This document shows, piece by piece, positions 1-6,150 of a stretch of DNA of 6,999 nucleotides. The DNA comes from QYOJ01 sp043810345 (GTDB lineage Bacteria > Bacteroidota > Bacteroidia > Bacteroidales > FEN-979): contig JBDROF010000065.1 in assembly GCA_043810345.1 (NCBI GenBank), positions 1 through 6,999 on the forward strand. Reading direction: 5' to 3'. The position numbers and the translations under genes are program-made. Under the pieces are notes generated by a model, which searched no databases, was not told where the DNA came from, and saw only the letters and a list, made by a program, of their open reading frames with translations. How positions within the stretch are numbered: the first letter of the stretch is position 1; every line of letters begins with the position of its first letter.

Positions 1-1
1 G

Positions 2-172
2 GTAGAATTTGTTGAAACGAAGGTTGAAACAAAATTTGACGAGCACATGGATGAACTGGCAACAAAGAAGGACCTTTTTCAGGTGAAAGCCGATATGATT
101 AAGTGGATGTTCATCTTCTGGGTAGGGCAGGTCAGTGTCACAGTGGGATTGATTTTGCTGGTTGTCAAATGA
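2..172 (+). CDS. C-terminal part of a small coiled-coil protein with a membrane anchor (5' end outside window)
   Basis: Reading from base 2 gives 56 residues and a TGA stop. The first part is charged and helical (VEFVETKVETKFDEHMDEL, then ATKKDLFQVKADM). It is followed by one hydrophobic segment of about 20 residues near the C-terminus, starting around IKWMFIFWVGQ and ending LILLVVK. This arrangement, a heptad-like helix with an 'ATK(K/E)DL' phrase and then a terminal membrane helix, resembles small bacterial proteins related to the DUF1640/CCDC90 group; that placement is from memory and not tested. The cellular role is unknown. The stop overlaps the folC start in an ATGA arrangement, so the two genes are probably co-transcribed and translationally coupled. 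The start codon lies upstream of the window, so the full length cannot be judged. Confidence 0.7.
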   Translation, partial: VEFVETKVETKFDEHMDELATKKDLFQVKADMIKWMFIFWVGQVSVTVGLILLVVK

Positions 173-1476
173 ATTATAGTGAAACGTTGTCGTGGCTCTA
201 CTGCCATCTCCCCATGTACCAGCGGATCGGGGCAGCCGCCTACAAAGCCAACCTCGACAACACCATCGCCCTCTGCAACCTCATGGGGAATCCACAGAAT
301 GCTTTCCGGTCTGTTCACGTGGCAGGAACCAACGGCAAAGGGAGTGTATCCCACATGCTGGCTTCCATCCTGCAGGAGCATGGGCTCAAAACCGGGCTCT
401 ATACCTCCCCTCACCTGAAAGATTTCAGGGAGCGGATCCGGGTCAACGGCCAGATGATCCCGAAACGAAAGGTGACAGCTTTCGTAAAAAAGTATAAAGA
501 GGAATTTACATCGATACAGCCCAGTTTCTTCGAGATGACGGTGGGCATGGCCTTTGACCATTTCCGGGAGGAGCAGGTGGATATCGCTGTGGTGGAGGTG
601 GGAATGGGCGGACGGCTTGATTCCACCAACATCATCACCCCATTGGTTTCGGTCATTACCAACATCAGCTTCGACCACATGCAATTCCTGGGCGACACCC
701 TGGAAAAGATCGCCATCGAAAAGGCCGGCATCATCAAACCAGGCATCCCGGTAGTCATCGGAGAGACCCAGCCGGAACTGGAATCCCTGTTCAGGGAACG
801 GGCAAATCAGGCCGGTTCACCGATCCTGTTTGCAGATCAACTTCAGCCACAAAAAACTGAAATCCCAAATCCCAAATCCCAAATCCCAAATCCCAAATCC
901 CAAATCCCAAATCCCAAATCCCAAATCGCGGATCCCTTTTCCCATATCCATAACCCCCTTCAGGGTCTATATCAGCTGAAAAACCTCCGCACAGTCCTGG
1001 CCGTGATTTCCATCCTGAGACAGCTGGGGTACGCAATGACCGGGGAATCTGTTTACGCGGGAATTGAAAGGGTGGTGTCAAACACCGGGCTGCAGGGCAG
1101 GTGGCAGATCCTCAGACAACAACCTCTCACGATCTGCGACTCCGGCCACAATGAAGCCGGAATCCGGGAGGTGGTACAACAACTAAGCCAAACCCCTCAC
1201 CAACACCTCCACATGGTCTTCGGAATGGTCAACGATAAGGAGATTGGAAGCATCCTGGCACTCCTTCCCAAAGAGGCCACCTATTATTTCTGCAAAGCCA
1301 ACATTCCGCGTGGCCTTGACGCACGTGAACTCAACCATCAAGCCGAACAGGCCGGTTTAAAGGGGAAAGCCTATGGATCGGTCAAGAAAGCTCTGATTTC
1401 CGCCCGGAAAACAGCTGGGCCCGAAGATTTGATCTTCATCGGAGGAAGCACGTTTGTAGTTGCGGAAGTGCTATAA
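169..1476 (+). CDS. folC: Bifunctional dihydrofolate synthase / folylpolyglutamate synthase
   Basis: This cytosolic Mur-ligase-family enzyme joins glutamate to dihydropteroate and extends the polyglutamate tail of folates, using ATP. The product is 435 residues, close to the usual 420-450. The P-loop GTNGKGS is at residues 53-59, followed by the folate-loop wording TSPHLKDFRERIRVNG. EVGMGGRLDSTN and SFDHMQFLGDTLEKIAIEKAG mark the metal- and ATP-binding core. The C-terminal Mur domain shows GRWQIL and CDSGHNEAG, and the protein ends GGSTFVVAEVL, typical of the family. The start at 169 was chosen over an in-frame ATG at 103 because family members begin MNY..TL.WL..LPMYQRIG, and the extra 22 codons lie inside the upstream gene. 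The oddity is residues 232-252, three exact copies of IPNPKSQ encoded by nine heptamers, in a loop between the ATPase core and the C-terminal domain. The gene converges on putP with 21 bp between the stops. Confidence 0.96.
   Translation: MNYSETLSWLYCHLPMYQRIGAAAYKANLDNTIALCNLMGNPQNAFRSVHVAGTNGKGSVSHMLASILQEHGLKTGLYTSPHLKDFRERIRVNGQMIPKRKVTAFVKKYKEEFTSIQPSFFEMTVGMAFDHFREEQVDIAVVEVGMGGRLDSTNIITPLVSVITNISFDHMQFLGDTLEKIAIEKAGIIKPGIPVVIGETQPELESLFRERANQAGSPILFADQLQPQKTEIPNPKSQIPNPKSQIPNPKSQIADPFSHIHNPLQGLYQLKNLRTVLAVISILRQLGYAMTGESVYAGIERVVSNTGLQGRWQILRQQPLTICDSGHNEAGIREVVQQLSQTPHQHLHMVFGMVNDKEIGSILALLPKEATYYFCKANIPRGLDARELNHQAEQAGLKGKAYGSVKKALISARKTAGPEDLIFIGGSTFVVAEVL
860..927 (+). repeat. Heptamer array AAATCCC (9 perfect copies plus 5 bases) inside folC
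   Basis: Nine consecutive, perfectly identical AAATCCC units run from 860 to 922, followed by AAATC before the sequence diverges. Because 7 is not a multiple of 3, three units make one 21-base codon cycle, read as IPNPKSQ. Nine units therefore give exactly three heptapeptides with the frame kept. The unit contains no stop codon in any of the six frames. Perfect identity suggests recent expansion or active slippage. Confidence 0.97.
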
Positions 1477-1521
1477 TTTCGCTACCTCGCTACCTCACTA
1501 CCTCACTACCTCGCTACCTTT
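1474..1521. repeat. Octamer array (CTACCTCG type) across the folC/putP convergent junction
   Basis: Six octamers in register: TAATTTCG, CTACCTCG, CTACCTCA, CTACCTCA, CTACCTCG, CTACCTTT. The first three bases, TAA, are the folC stop. On the minus strand the array reads AGGTAGYG, and its TAG at 1500-1498 is the putP stop. Both convergent genes therefore end within one array. There is no hairpin in it that would suggest a conventional terminator. The same octamer family recurs at 3231-3316. Confidence 0.93.
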
Positions 1522-2955
1522 CCTCTCCGGCATCAGCAGCGAAAACAAAACCGCCATCGTAAAGGCAAACACAAAACTGGCCAGACGCTCGGAGACGCCG
1601 GTACCGGCTTCAAAGAAATTCTTCCAGATGATGGTACCTGTGGTGCCGCAGATCAGGGAGGCGTAAACACCTGCCCGGGAAACGCGCTTCCAAAAAAGGA
1701 TCAGCAGCAACGCAGGGCCGAAACTTGAACCGATTCCCGACCAGGCATAGGAGACCAGACTATATACGGTATCCGTCAGCGCCAGGGCCAGGATAAAAGC
1801 AGCCGCTCCGATAGCGAGGGTCAACAACTTGTTCAGCCATAGTTTCTTCCGGTTATCAAGCAGGATCCGCTTCAACTTCCCTACAATATCCTCCCCCATG
1901 GAGGCAGAAGAGACGGTAAGTTCTGTGGCTGCGGTAGACATCATCGCAGAGATCACCCCGGATAGCAGAAAACCGGCCAGAATGGGATTTACCAGCGTCA
2001 GGACCATGACAGGCAGGATCTTTTCCGCGTCAGAGGCCAGTTTTGACTCTTCATGACCCAGGTACCCATGCTGGACAAAGGCAATCCCGAACAACCCAAT
2101 GAGGATCGCCCCGGCATAGGCCAGCAGTGTCCAGGTGGTGGCTACCCATTTCGCCTTTTTCACATCCCGTTCATTGCGTATGGCCATCATCCTGGTAAGC
2201 AGTTGAGGCTGGCCGGTGTACCCGAACGCCCAGCTCAGTCCGCTCAGGATGAACAACACCGCCGCCAGACCTGTTTTTCCCTCCGTCAGGGAGAGGTAGA
2301 GAGGGCCGGCATCTTCGATGCTCCGGATGATGTGGATGTTGTATGACTCAGCAATGAACAAAGCGATGACCGGAAAAACCACCAGCGTAAAGATCATCAG
2401 GATGGACTGGAACACATCCGTGACAACGACAGCAATGAAACCACCCATCATGCAGTAGCTGATCACCACCACCGAACCGATGATCACCCCCCACATCGGA
2501 TCCATGCCGAATGTTTTTTGCAGCACCTTTCCCGATCCGTTGAATTGGGCGGCAATGTAGAAGAGGAAGAAAAAGACCACGATGAGGGCCGAAAGAATAC
2601 TGATGTTCCGCTCAGCTCCCGGAAATTTCCTGGCAATCAGGCCCGATACCGTCATGGCCCCCGTCGTTTCCGTAGCCCGGCGCAACCGCTTCGCCATCAC
2701 CTGCCAGATAAAGAGGATCCCGATGATGCACCCAAGGGCGACCCACACCGAACCGATCCCCTCAGCGTAGGCATGGCCGGTAAGCCCCAGCAACAGCCAG
2801 GCCGACTCGCCTGTGGCACGCTCCGACAAAGCCAGGGCCGTACCGCCAAATTTCTTCCCTCCAATGACAAACTCTTCATTGGTCTTCGCTCCACGGGAAT
2901 ACCACCAGGCAATTCCCATGGTGGCGACGAGATACAGGATAAAAACAATGATCAT
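1498..2955 (-). CDS. putP: PutP-type sodium/solute symporter (SSS family), probable proline uptake
   Basis: This 485-residue multi-spanning inner-membrane protein belongs to the sodium:solute symporter family; E. coli PutP has 502 residues. Family marks include IGGKKFGG near residue 31, WLLLGLTGHAYAEGI after residue 53, the proline-site region SWAFGYTGQPQLLTRMMA, and the Na+-site region SGVISAMMSTA. The hydrophobic pattern fits about 13 membrane helices. The SW..GY.GQP motif is very PutP-like, so amino-acid (proline) uptake is the best guess. However, by simple alignment the Na+-coupling Asp55 of E. coli PutP is Gly49 here, with Glu50 beside it, and Arg40 is Lys34, so ion coupling or substrate may differ. 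The start ATG (2955-2953) gives a normal family N-terminus. The C-terminal residues GSEVVR and the stop come from the octamer array, not from conserved family sequence. The gene lies 60 bp downstream of thiS on the same strand, with a repeat between. Confidence 0.9.
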   Translation of the reverse strand: MIIVFILYLVATMGIAWWYSRGAKTNEEFVIGGKKFGGTALALSERATGESAWLLLGLTGHAYAEGIGSVWVALGCIIGILFIWQVMAKRLRRATETTGAMTVSGLIARKFPGAERNISILSALIVVFFFLFYIAAQFNGSGKVLQKTFGMDPMWGVIIGSVVVISYCMMGGFIAVVVTDVFQSILMIFTLVVFPVIALFIAESYNIHIIRSIEDAGPLYLSLTEGKTGLAAVLFILSGLSWAFGYTGQPQLLTRMMAIRNERDVKKAKWVATTWTLLAYAGAILIGLFGIAFVQHGYLGHEESKLASDAEKILPVMVLTLVNPILAGFLLSGVISAMMSTAATELTVSSASMGEDIVGKLKRILLDNRKKLWLNKLLTLAIGAAAFILALALTDTVYSLVSYAWSGIGSSFGPALLLILFWKRVSRAGVYASLICGTTGTIIWKNFFEAGTGVSERLASFVFAFTMAVLFSLLMPERKGSEVVR

Positions 2956-2960
2956 AATTC

Positions 2961-3002
2961 AAAATTCAGAATGCAAAATGCAAAATTCAGAATGCAAAAT
3001 TT
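2961..3002. repeat. Two 21-bp units built of heptamers, just upstream of putP
   Basis: AAAATTCAGAATGCAAAATGC (one unit) is followed directly by a second copy that differs only in its last two bases. Each unit splits into three related heptamers (AAAATTC, AGAATGC, AAAATGC). The repeat fills most of the 60-bp gap between the thiS stop and the putP start, and a further AATTC fragment precedes it at 2956-2960. It would lie in the leader of any putP message. Confidence 0.88.
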
Positions 3003-3015
3003 GCTTTCCCTCGTC

Positions 3016-3219
3016 CTACCCTCCCGATATCAAGTGCAACACCTGTACATCATCCCCCTCCACAATCTTTGCAGAATCGTAATCCGGCTTTTCGATCAGT
3101 TTTCCGTTGATCCTGATAATCAGCATTTTAAACGTAAAATTCCTGATCTTCAGCAACTCCGAAACCGTCATCCGGTCGCCTTCCAACTCCTCAGCTCTAT
3201 TATTCAATGAAATCTTCAT
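3016..3219 (-). CDS. thiS: ThiS-like sulfur carrier protein (ubiquitin-like, C-terminal Gly-Gly)
   Basis: The 67-residue product matches ThiS in length and layout. It starts MKISLNN, has MTVSELLK, then the strand region IIRINGKLI, a (D/E)YDSAKIVEGDDVQV stretch, and ends HLISGG. The terminal Gly-Gly is the site that ThiF/MoeB-type enzymes adenylate and that then carries sulfur as a thiocarboxylate. The IxVN/INGxxI phrase and the V(E/Q)(I/V)xHxIxGG ending favour ThiS over classical MoaD by sequence. The gene lies downstream of a ThiF-like gene on the same strand, 75 bp away, and the pair is divergent from an AOR gene. AOR clusters in other bacteria (for example aorABCDE of Aromatoleum) include MoaD-like and MoeB-like genes. 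This carrier may therefore supply sulfur for the metal-binding pterin, for thiamine thiazole, or for both. Family is secure; pathway is inference. Confidence 0.88.
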   Translation of the reverse strand: MKISLNNRAEELEGDRMTVSELLKIRNFTFKMLIIRINGKLIEKPDYDSAKIVEGDDVQVLHLISGG

Positions 3220-3230
3220 GCTGCATTTTC

Positions 3231-3316
3231 TAATTTCCTAATTTCAAATTTCCCCTATTTCGCTACCTCGCTATTTCGCTACTTCACTACCTCGCTACCT
3301 CGCTACCTCACTACCT
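3231..3316. repeat. Octamer array between thiF and thiS, degenerating toward thiS
   Basis: Nearly eleven octamers in one register: TAATTTCC, TAATTTCA, AATTTCCC, CTATTTCG, CTACCTCG, CTATTTCG, CTACTTCA, CTACCTCG, CTACCTCG, CTACCTCA and a partial CTACCT. Units are A+T-rich on the thiS side and match the 1474-1521 array on the thiF side. On the minus strand the CTACCTC units provide TAG in all three frames; the third one met by thiF (3297-3295) is its stop. The array fills the whole thiF-thiS gap apart from 11 bases. Confidence 0.92.
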
Positions 3317-3888
3317 AATAATATCTCCATCACCACATTCGCCTGCATATTCGCCACAATGCCAACCCGTGGTGCCAATGGAGGCAACTCATCGTTGATC
3401 TCCGTCACCTCATCCCCGCAAATATAGAGGTTCCCTGATTTCCGGCAATGGATCAGGTCGTTCCTGCCCCAACCGGCCACCCCCAGACCTACTACCAGGG
3501 GTTTTTCCGGGAAAGCATTTAACGCGGTTTCAATCAGCATCTCCTTCTGATCGGCCAGGTCAAAAGCCTCCACCAGCACATCGCACGGGTTGAAAATTAC
3601 CGGGATGTTCGAAGGATCCAGTTTCACCGTATGTAACTCGACACGGGTCTCCGGACGGATCCGCCGAAGCGTCGCCTTCAGAGCCACCGTCTTCTGTTGT
3701 CCTATCTGATCCCGGAAAAAATACTGACGGTTCAGGTTGTTCTCGCTCAGGATATCAAAATCGGCCAGTACCAACTTTCCAATCCCCACCCTGGCAAGGG
3801 CAACGGCGCAATTGGAGCCGAGCCCGCCGCATCCGGCAATGCCGACTGTTTTGGTTTGAAGCAGTGTTTTTATCTGGTCGAAGGTCAT
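3295..3888 (-). CDS. thiF: Short ThiF-like (E1-type) adenylating enzyme for a ThiS/MoaD-like carrier
   Basis: The 197-residue protein is of the HesA/MoeB/ThiF superfamily. It would use ATP to adenylate the C-terminal glycine of a partner such as the adjacent ThiS-like protein. The nucleotide-binding loop GCGGLGS is at residues 19-25, Asp43 and Asp45 lie in LADFD, the NLNRQ motif is at 51-55 (Arg54), and the catalytic-type Lys66 lies in IGQQK. The ending region LAPRVGIVANMQANVVMEIL is typical of the short ThiF class (the 'family 2' type of about 200 residues). It lacks the paired CxxC zinc motifs of full-length MoeB/ThiF. The last residues GSEVAR and the stop derive from the octamer array. The start at 3888 gives the family-typical short N-terminus and lies 30 bp from a TAnnTTTG element. 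Shared regulation with the divergent AOR gene suggests a metal-pterin role, but thiamine synthesis remains possible. Confidence 0.87.
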   Translation of the reverse strand: MTFDQIKTLLQTKTVGIAGCGGLGSNCAVALARVGIGKLVLADFDILSENNLNRQYFFRDQIGQQKTVALKATLRRIRPETRVELHTVKLDPSNIPVIFNPCDVLVEAFDLADQKEMLIETALNAFPEKPLVVGLGVAGWGRNDLIHCRKSGNLYICGDEVTEINDELPPLAPRVGIVANMQANVVMEILLGSEVAR

Positions 3889-3918
3889 TGGTCAGTTGGC
3901 ATTCCTCATTCACGTTTA

Positions 3919-3926
3919 CAAAAATA
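3919..3926 (-). promoter_or_regulatory. Probable -7 promoter element of thiF (TATTTTTG)
   Basis: On the minus strand the sequence reads TATTTTTG, a perfect match to the Bacteroidetes -7 consensus TAnnTTTG, exactly 30 bp before the thiF ATG. No good -33 TTTG is seen upstream, so strength is uncertain. It lies back to back with the AOR element, 26 bp away. Confidence 0.55.
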
Positions 3927-3952
3927 TAAAAAACCGGGAATCTCTTTTTTTC

Positions 3953-3960
3953 TAAATTTG
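3953..3960 (+). promoter_or_regulatory. Probable -7 promoter element of the AOR gene (TAAATTTG)
   Basis: TAAATTTG matches the Bacteroidetes TAnnTTTG consensus and ends 30 bp before the AOR ATG at 3991. The expected -33 position falls next to the thiF -7 element and has no TTTG match. The two promoters would therefore share DNA, and regulator binding here could affect both directions. The short leader leaves no room for a known riboswitch. Confidence 0.58.
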
Positions 3961-3990
3961 TCTTTCCGAAACCAATCAAACAACCCTTAT

Positions 3991-6150
3991 ATGCGCTTTG
4001 AAGAATTCAAACAAACACACAAACTGCGCAAACAGTACAAGTACACCTGGGCCCCCATTGAGAAAGGGTATAACAACCGGACGGTTTACATCAACGTGGA
4101 TGATCTCAAGGTTATTGAGAAGCCGGTCAGCCAGGAGATGAAGGAGAAATTCATCGGAGGAAAGGGGTTCGACCTGCGCCTGCTGTGGGATGCCACAACT
4201 CCCACCACCAAATGGGATGATCCGGAGAATGAGATCGTGATTTCAGGAGGCCCTTGCTGCGGTGTTACCCAGTATTCCGGCTCCGGTAAAGCAATTTGCT
4301 GTGCGATCAGCCCGCAAACCGATATTGTCATCGACTCCAACGTAGGTGGTTTCTTCGGACCATTCCTCAAATTCTGCGGATTCGATGCGCTGGAACTGCA
4401 GGGAAAATCAAACGAAGAGATCCTGATCGTGTTTGATGAACACCGCGAAGTCATTGAGATCTACGAAGCCGGAGACCTCCCTTCCGACAGCCACCTGCTC
4501 GCGGAAGAGCTCCACGAAATGCTGGCCGATCCTGAAAACGAAAAGGACAAATACAATGTGTCGGTGGTCTCTTCCGGAACCGCTGCCGAGCACTCCCTGA
4601 TCGGGATGCTGAACTTCAGCTTCTACGACATCAAACGGAAGAAGGTCCGCCTGAAGCAGGCCGGCCGGGGCGGGATCGGTACCGTGTTCCGCAACAAAAA
4701 GATCAAAGCGCTGGTGGCGCATATAAAAGGGATCGGTGGCAACCGGAACAGCGTGGCCGACCTGGAACCGATCAAAGAGCGTGGCCGGAAGTTCAACAAA
4801 GAGATGCGTGAGCTGGATGACCAGCAGTGTGAGATGAAGAAAAAAGGGACTGCCCATCTCACCAACATCATGAACGATTATGACCTCCTGCCCGTAAATA
4901 ATTTCAAATTCGGAAGCCACCCGGATGCCGACAAGATCCACGGCGATGTTTGGATGTCCTACTTCACACAGAATATCCCCGACGGTTGCTGGGTGGGGTG
5001 CAACATGTCCTGCTCCAAAGGGGTCGACAACTACCTGATCCGCACCGGCCCTTATGCCGGACAGCGGGTGATCGTCGACGGTCCCGAATATGAAACAACC
5101 TCATCTCTGGGTTCCATTGCCGGGATCTTCAATCCCGATTTCACCATCGAAGCCAATTTTTACTGCGATACCTACGGGATCTGTACCATCACCTGGGGAA
5201 CCATCCTGGGCTTTGTCATGGATTGCTTTGAGAATGGCATCCTGAATGAGGAGCGTGCCGGCGGATTGAAACTTACTTTCGGAGATGCCGGTACTGCCAT
5301 GGAGCTGTTACATCAGGTTTCCCGCGGCGAAGGGTTTGGATTGATTGCCGGTAAGGGAGTGAGGAAGATGAAGCAGATATTTGCTGAGAAAGGCTGGGGG
5401 GATCCCCAGTTCATGTTTGATATCGGGATGGAAAACAAAGGGCTGGAATACTCCCAGTACGTCTCCAAAGAGTCACTTGCGCAGCAGGGGGGCTATGCCA
5501 TGACCAACAAAGGTCCTCAGCACGATGAGGCCTGGCTGATCTTCATGGACATGGTCAACAACCAGATCCCGACGTTTGAGAACAAAGCGGAAGCGCTGCA
5601 TTACTTCCCGATGTTCCGGACCTGGTTTGGTTTAGCCGGGTTCTGTAAACTTCCCTGGAACGATGTGGAACCGGAAAACAACGCCCAAACGGATGAACCG
5701 GCGAAGGTGCCCGAACATGTTGACAATTATGTCACTGTATTCAACTCGGTTACGGGTCAACATATCGATAAACAGGAGCTGATCCGGCAATCGGAACGGG
5801 TCTATAATTTTCAGCGGATCTTCAACATCCGCAGAGGATACGGCTTGCGAAAGCACGATGCCCAACCCTACCGGGCTGCCGGGCCTGTCACCGTGGAAGA
5901 GTACGAATCACGGGCAGAACGCTACGACAAGCAACTGAAAGAGATCCTCCGGTTCGATCCCGAAGGAAAATCTACGGAAGAGAAGATGGCGGTGTTGAGA
6001 AAATACCGGGAAGAACAATACGAGAAGCTCCTGGATGCCGTCTACCAACGCCGGGGCTGGACCAAAAACGGCGTTCCGAAGATCGAACACCTGAAGAACC
6101 TCGGCATGGACCTGCCGGAGCTGATCGAAGTGGTAACACCACTACAGTAA
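3991..6150 (+). CDS. aor: Aldehyde ferredoxin oxidoreductase family protein (tungsten/molybdenum bis-pterin enzyme)
   Basis: This 719-residue protein belongs to the AOR family, whose members oxidise aldehydes or related substrates with a W/Mo-bis-pterin centre and a [4Fe-4S] cluster. The N-terminal pterin-binding domain shows FIGGKGF (54-60), GGFFGPFLKFCGFD (119-132) and GRGGIGT (225-231). Cluster ligands are probably Cys333, Cys337, Cys341 and Cys552. Their spacing Cx3Cx3C differs from the Cx2Cx3C of Pyrococcus AOR. DGPEYET (363-369) carries the conserved Glu region. The pterin motif DTYGICT (393-399) fits DxxG(L/I)(D/C), but the second motif reads GLAGFC (547-552) with Gly in place of Asp. 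The C-terminal part YQRRGWTKNGVPKIEHLKNLGM is typical. Classical AOR has about 605 residues; this one has an N-terminal addition and a longer C-terminal half, more like YdhV-sized members. The start at 3991 was chosen because upstream codons fall in the divergent promoter and antisense to thiF. No signal peptide is evident, so it is cytosolic. Substrate is unknown. Confidence 0.92.
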   Translation: MRFEEFKQTHKLRKQYKYTWAPIEKGYNNRTVYINVDDLKVIEKPVSQEMKEKFIGGKGFDLRLLWDATTPTTKWDDPENEIVISGGPCCGVTQYSGSGKAICCAISPQTDIVIDSNVGGFFGPFLKFCGFDALELQGKSNEEILIVFDEHREVIEIYEAGDLPSDSHLLAEELHEMLADPENEKDKYNVSVVSSGTAAEHSLIGMLNFSFYDIKRKKVRLKQAGRGGIGTVFRNKKIKALVAHIKGIGGNRNSVADLEPIKERGRKFNKEMRELDDQQCEMKKKGTAHLTNIMNDYDLLPVNNFKFGSHPDADKIHGDVWMSYFTQNIPDGCWVGCNMSCSKGVDNYLIRTGPYAGQRVIVDGPEYETTSSLGSIAGIFNPDFTIEANFYCDTYGICTITWGTILGFVMDCFENGILNEERAGGLKLTFGDAGTAMELLHQVSRGEGFGLIAGKGVRKMKQIFAEKGWGDPQFMFDIGMENKGLEYSQYVSKESLAQQGGYAMTNKGPQHDEAWLIFMDMVNNQIPTFENKAEALHYFPMFRTWFGLAGFCKLPWNDVEPENNAQTDEPAKVPEHVDNYVTVFNSVTGQHIDKQELIRQSERVYNFQRIFNIRRGYGLRKHDAQPYRAAGPVTVEEYESRAERYDKQLKEILRFDPEGKSTEEKMAVLRKYREEQYEKLLDAVYQRRGWTKNGVPKIEHLKNLGMDLPELIEVVTPLQ

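Noticed and set aside
103..168. Earlier folC start at 103
   Set aside because: The added residues are an out-of-frame reading of the upstream gene. Homologous FolC proteins begin at the MNY equivalent, and the ATGA overlap supports 169.
79..758. Long minus-strand open frames opposite folC
   Set aside because: They are shadows of the folC coding strand, His/Pro/Arg-rich with no recognisable domain.
860..927. CRISPR array or telomere-like repeat
   Set aside because: Units are 7 bases with no spacers, lie inside a gene, and no cas gene is nearby.
1474..1521. Rho-independent terminator between convergent folC and putP
   Set aside because: The junction is a direct octamer repeat without a stem-loop and T-run.
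2518..3210. 230-codon open frame on the plus strand opposite putP and thiS
   Set aside because: It is antisense to two clearly recognisable genes, has low-complexity composition (Arg/Pro/Gln-rich) and shows no family motif.
3295..3888. Full MoeB/ThiF with zinc site, or a truncated pseudogene of it
   Set aside because: The protein is only 197 residues and lacks paired CxxC, but all ATP-binding motifs and the LAPRVGIVA ending are intact, which fits a complete short ThiF class member.
3697..3990. Upstream in-frame extension of the AOR gene to an ATG at 3697
   Set aside because: The extra 98 codons run antisense to thiF and through the divergent promoter region, and they do not resemble AOR. 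The ATG at 3991 follows a good -7 element.
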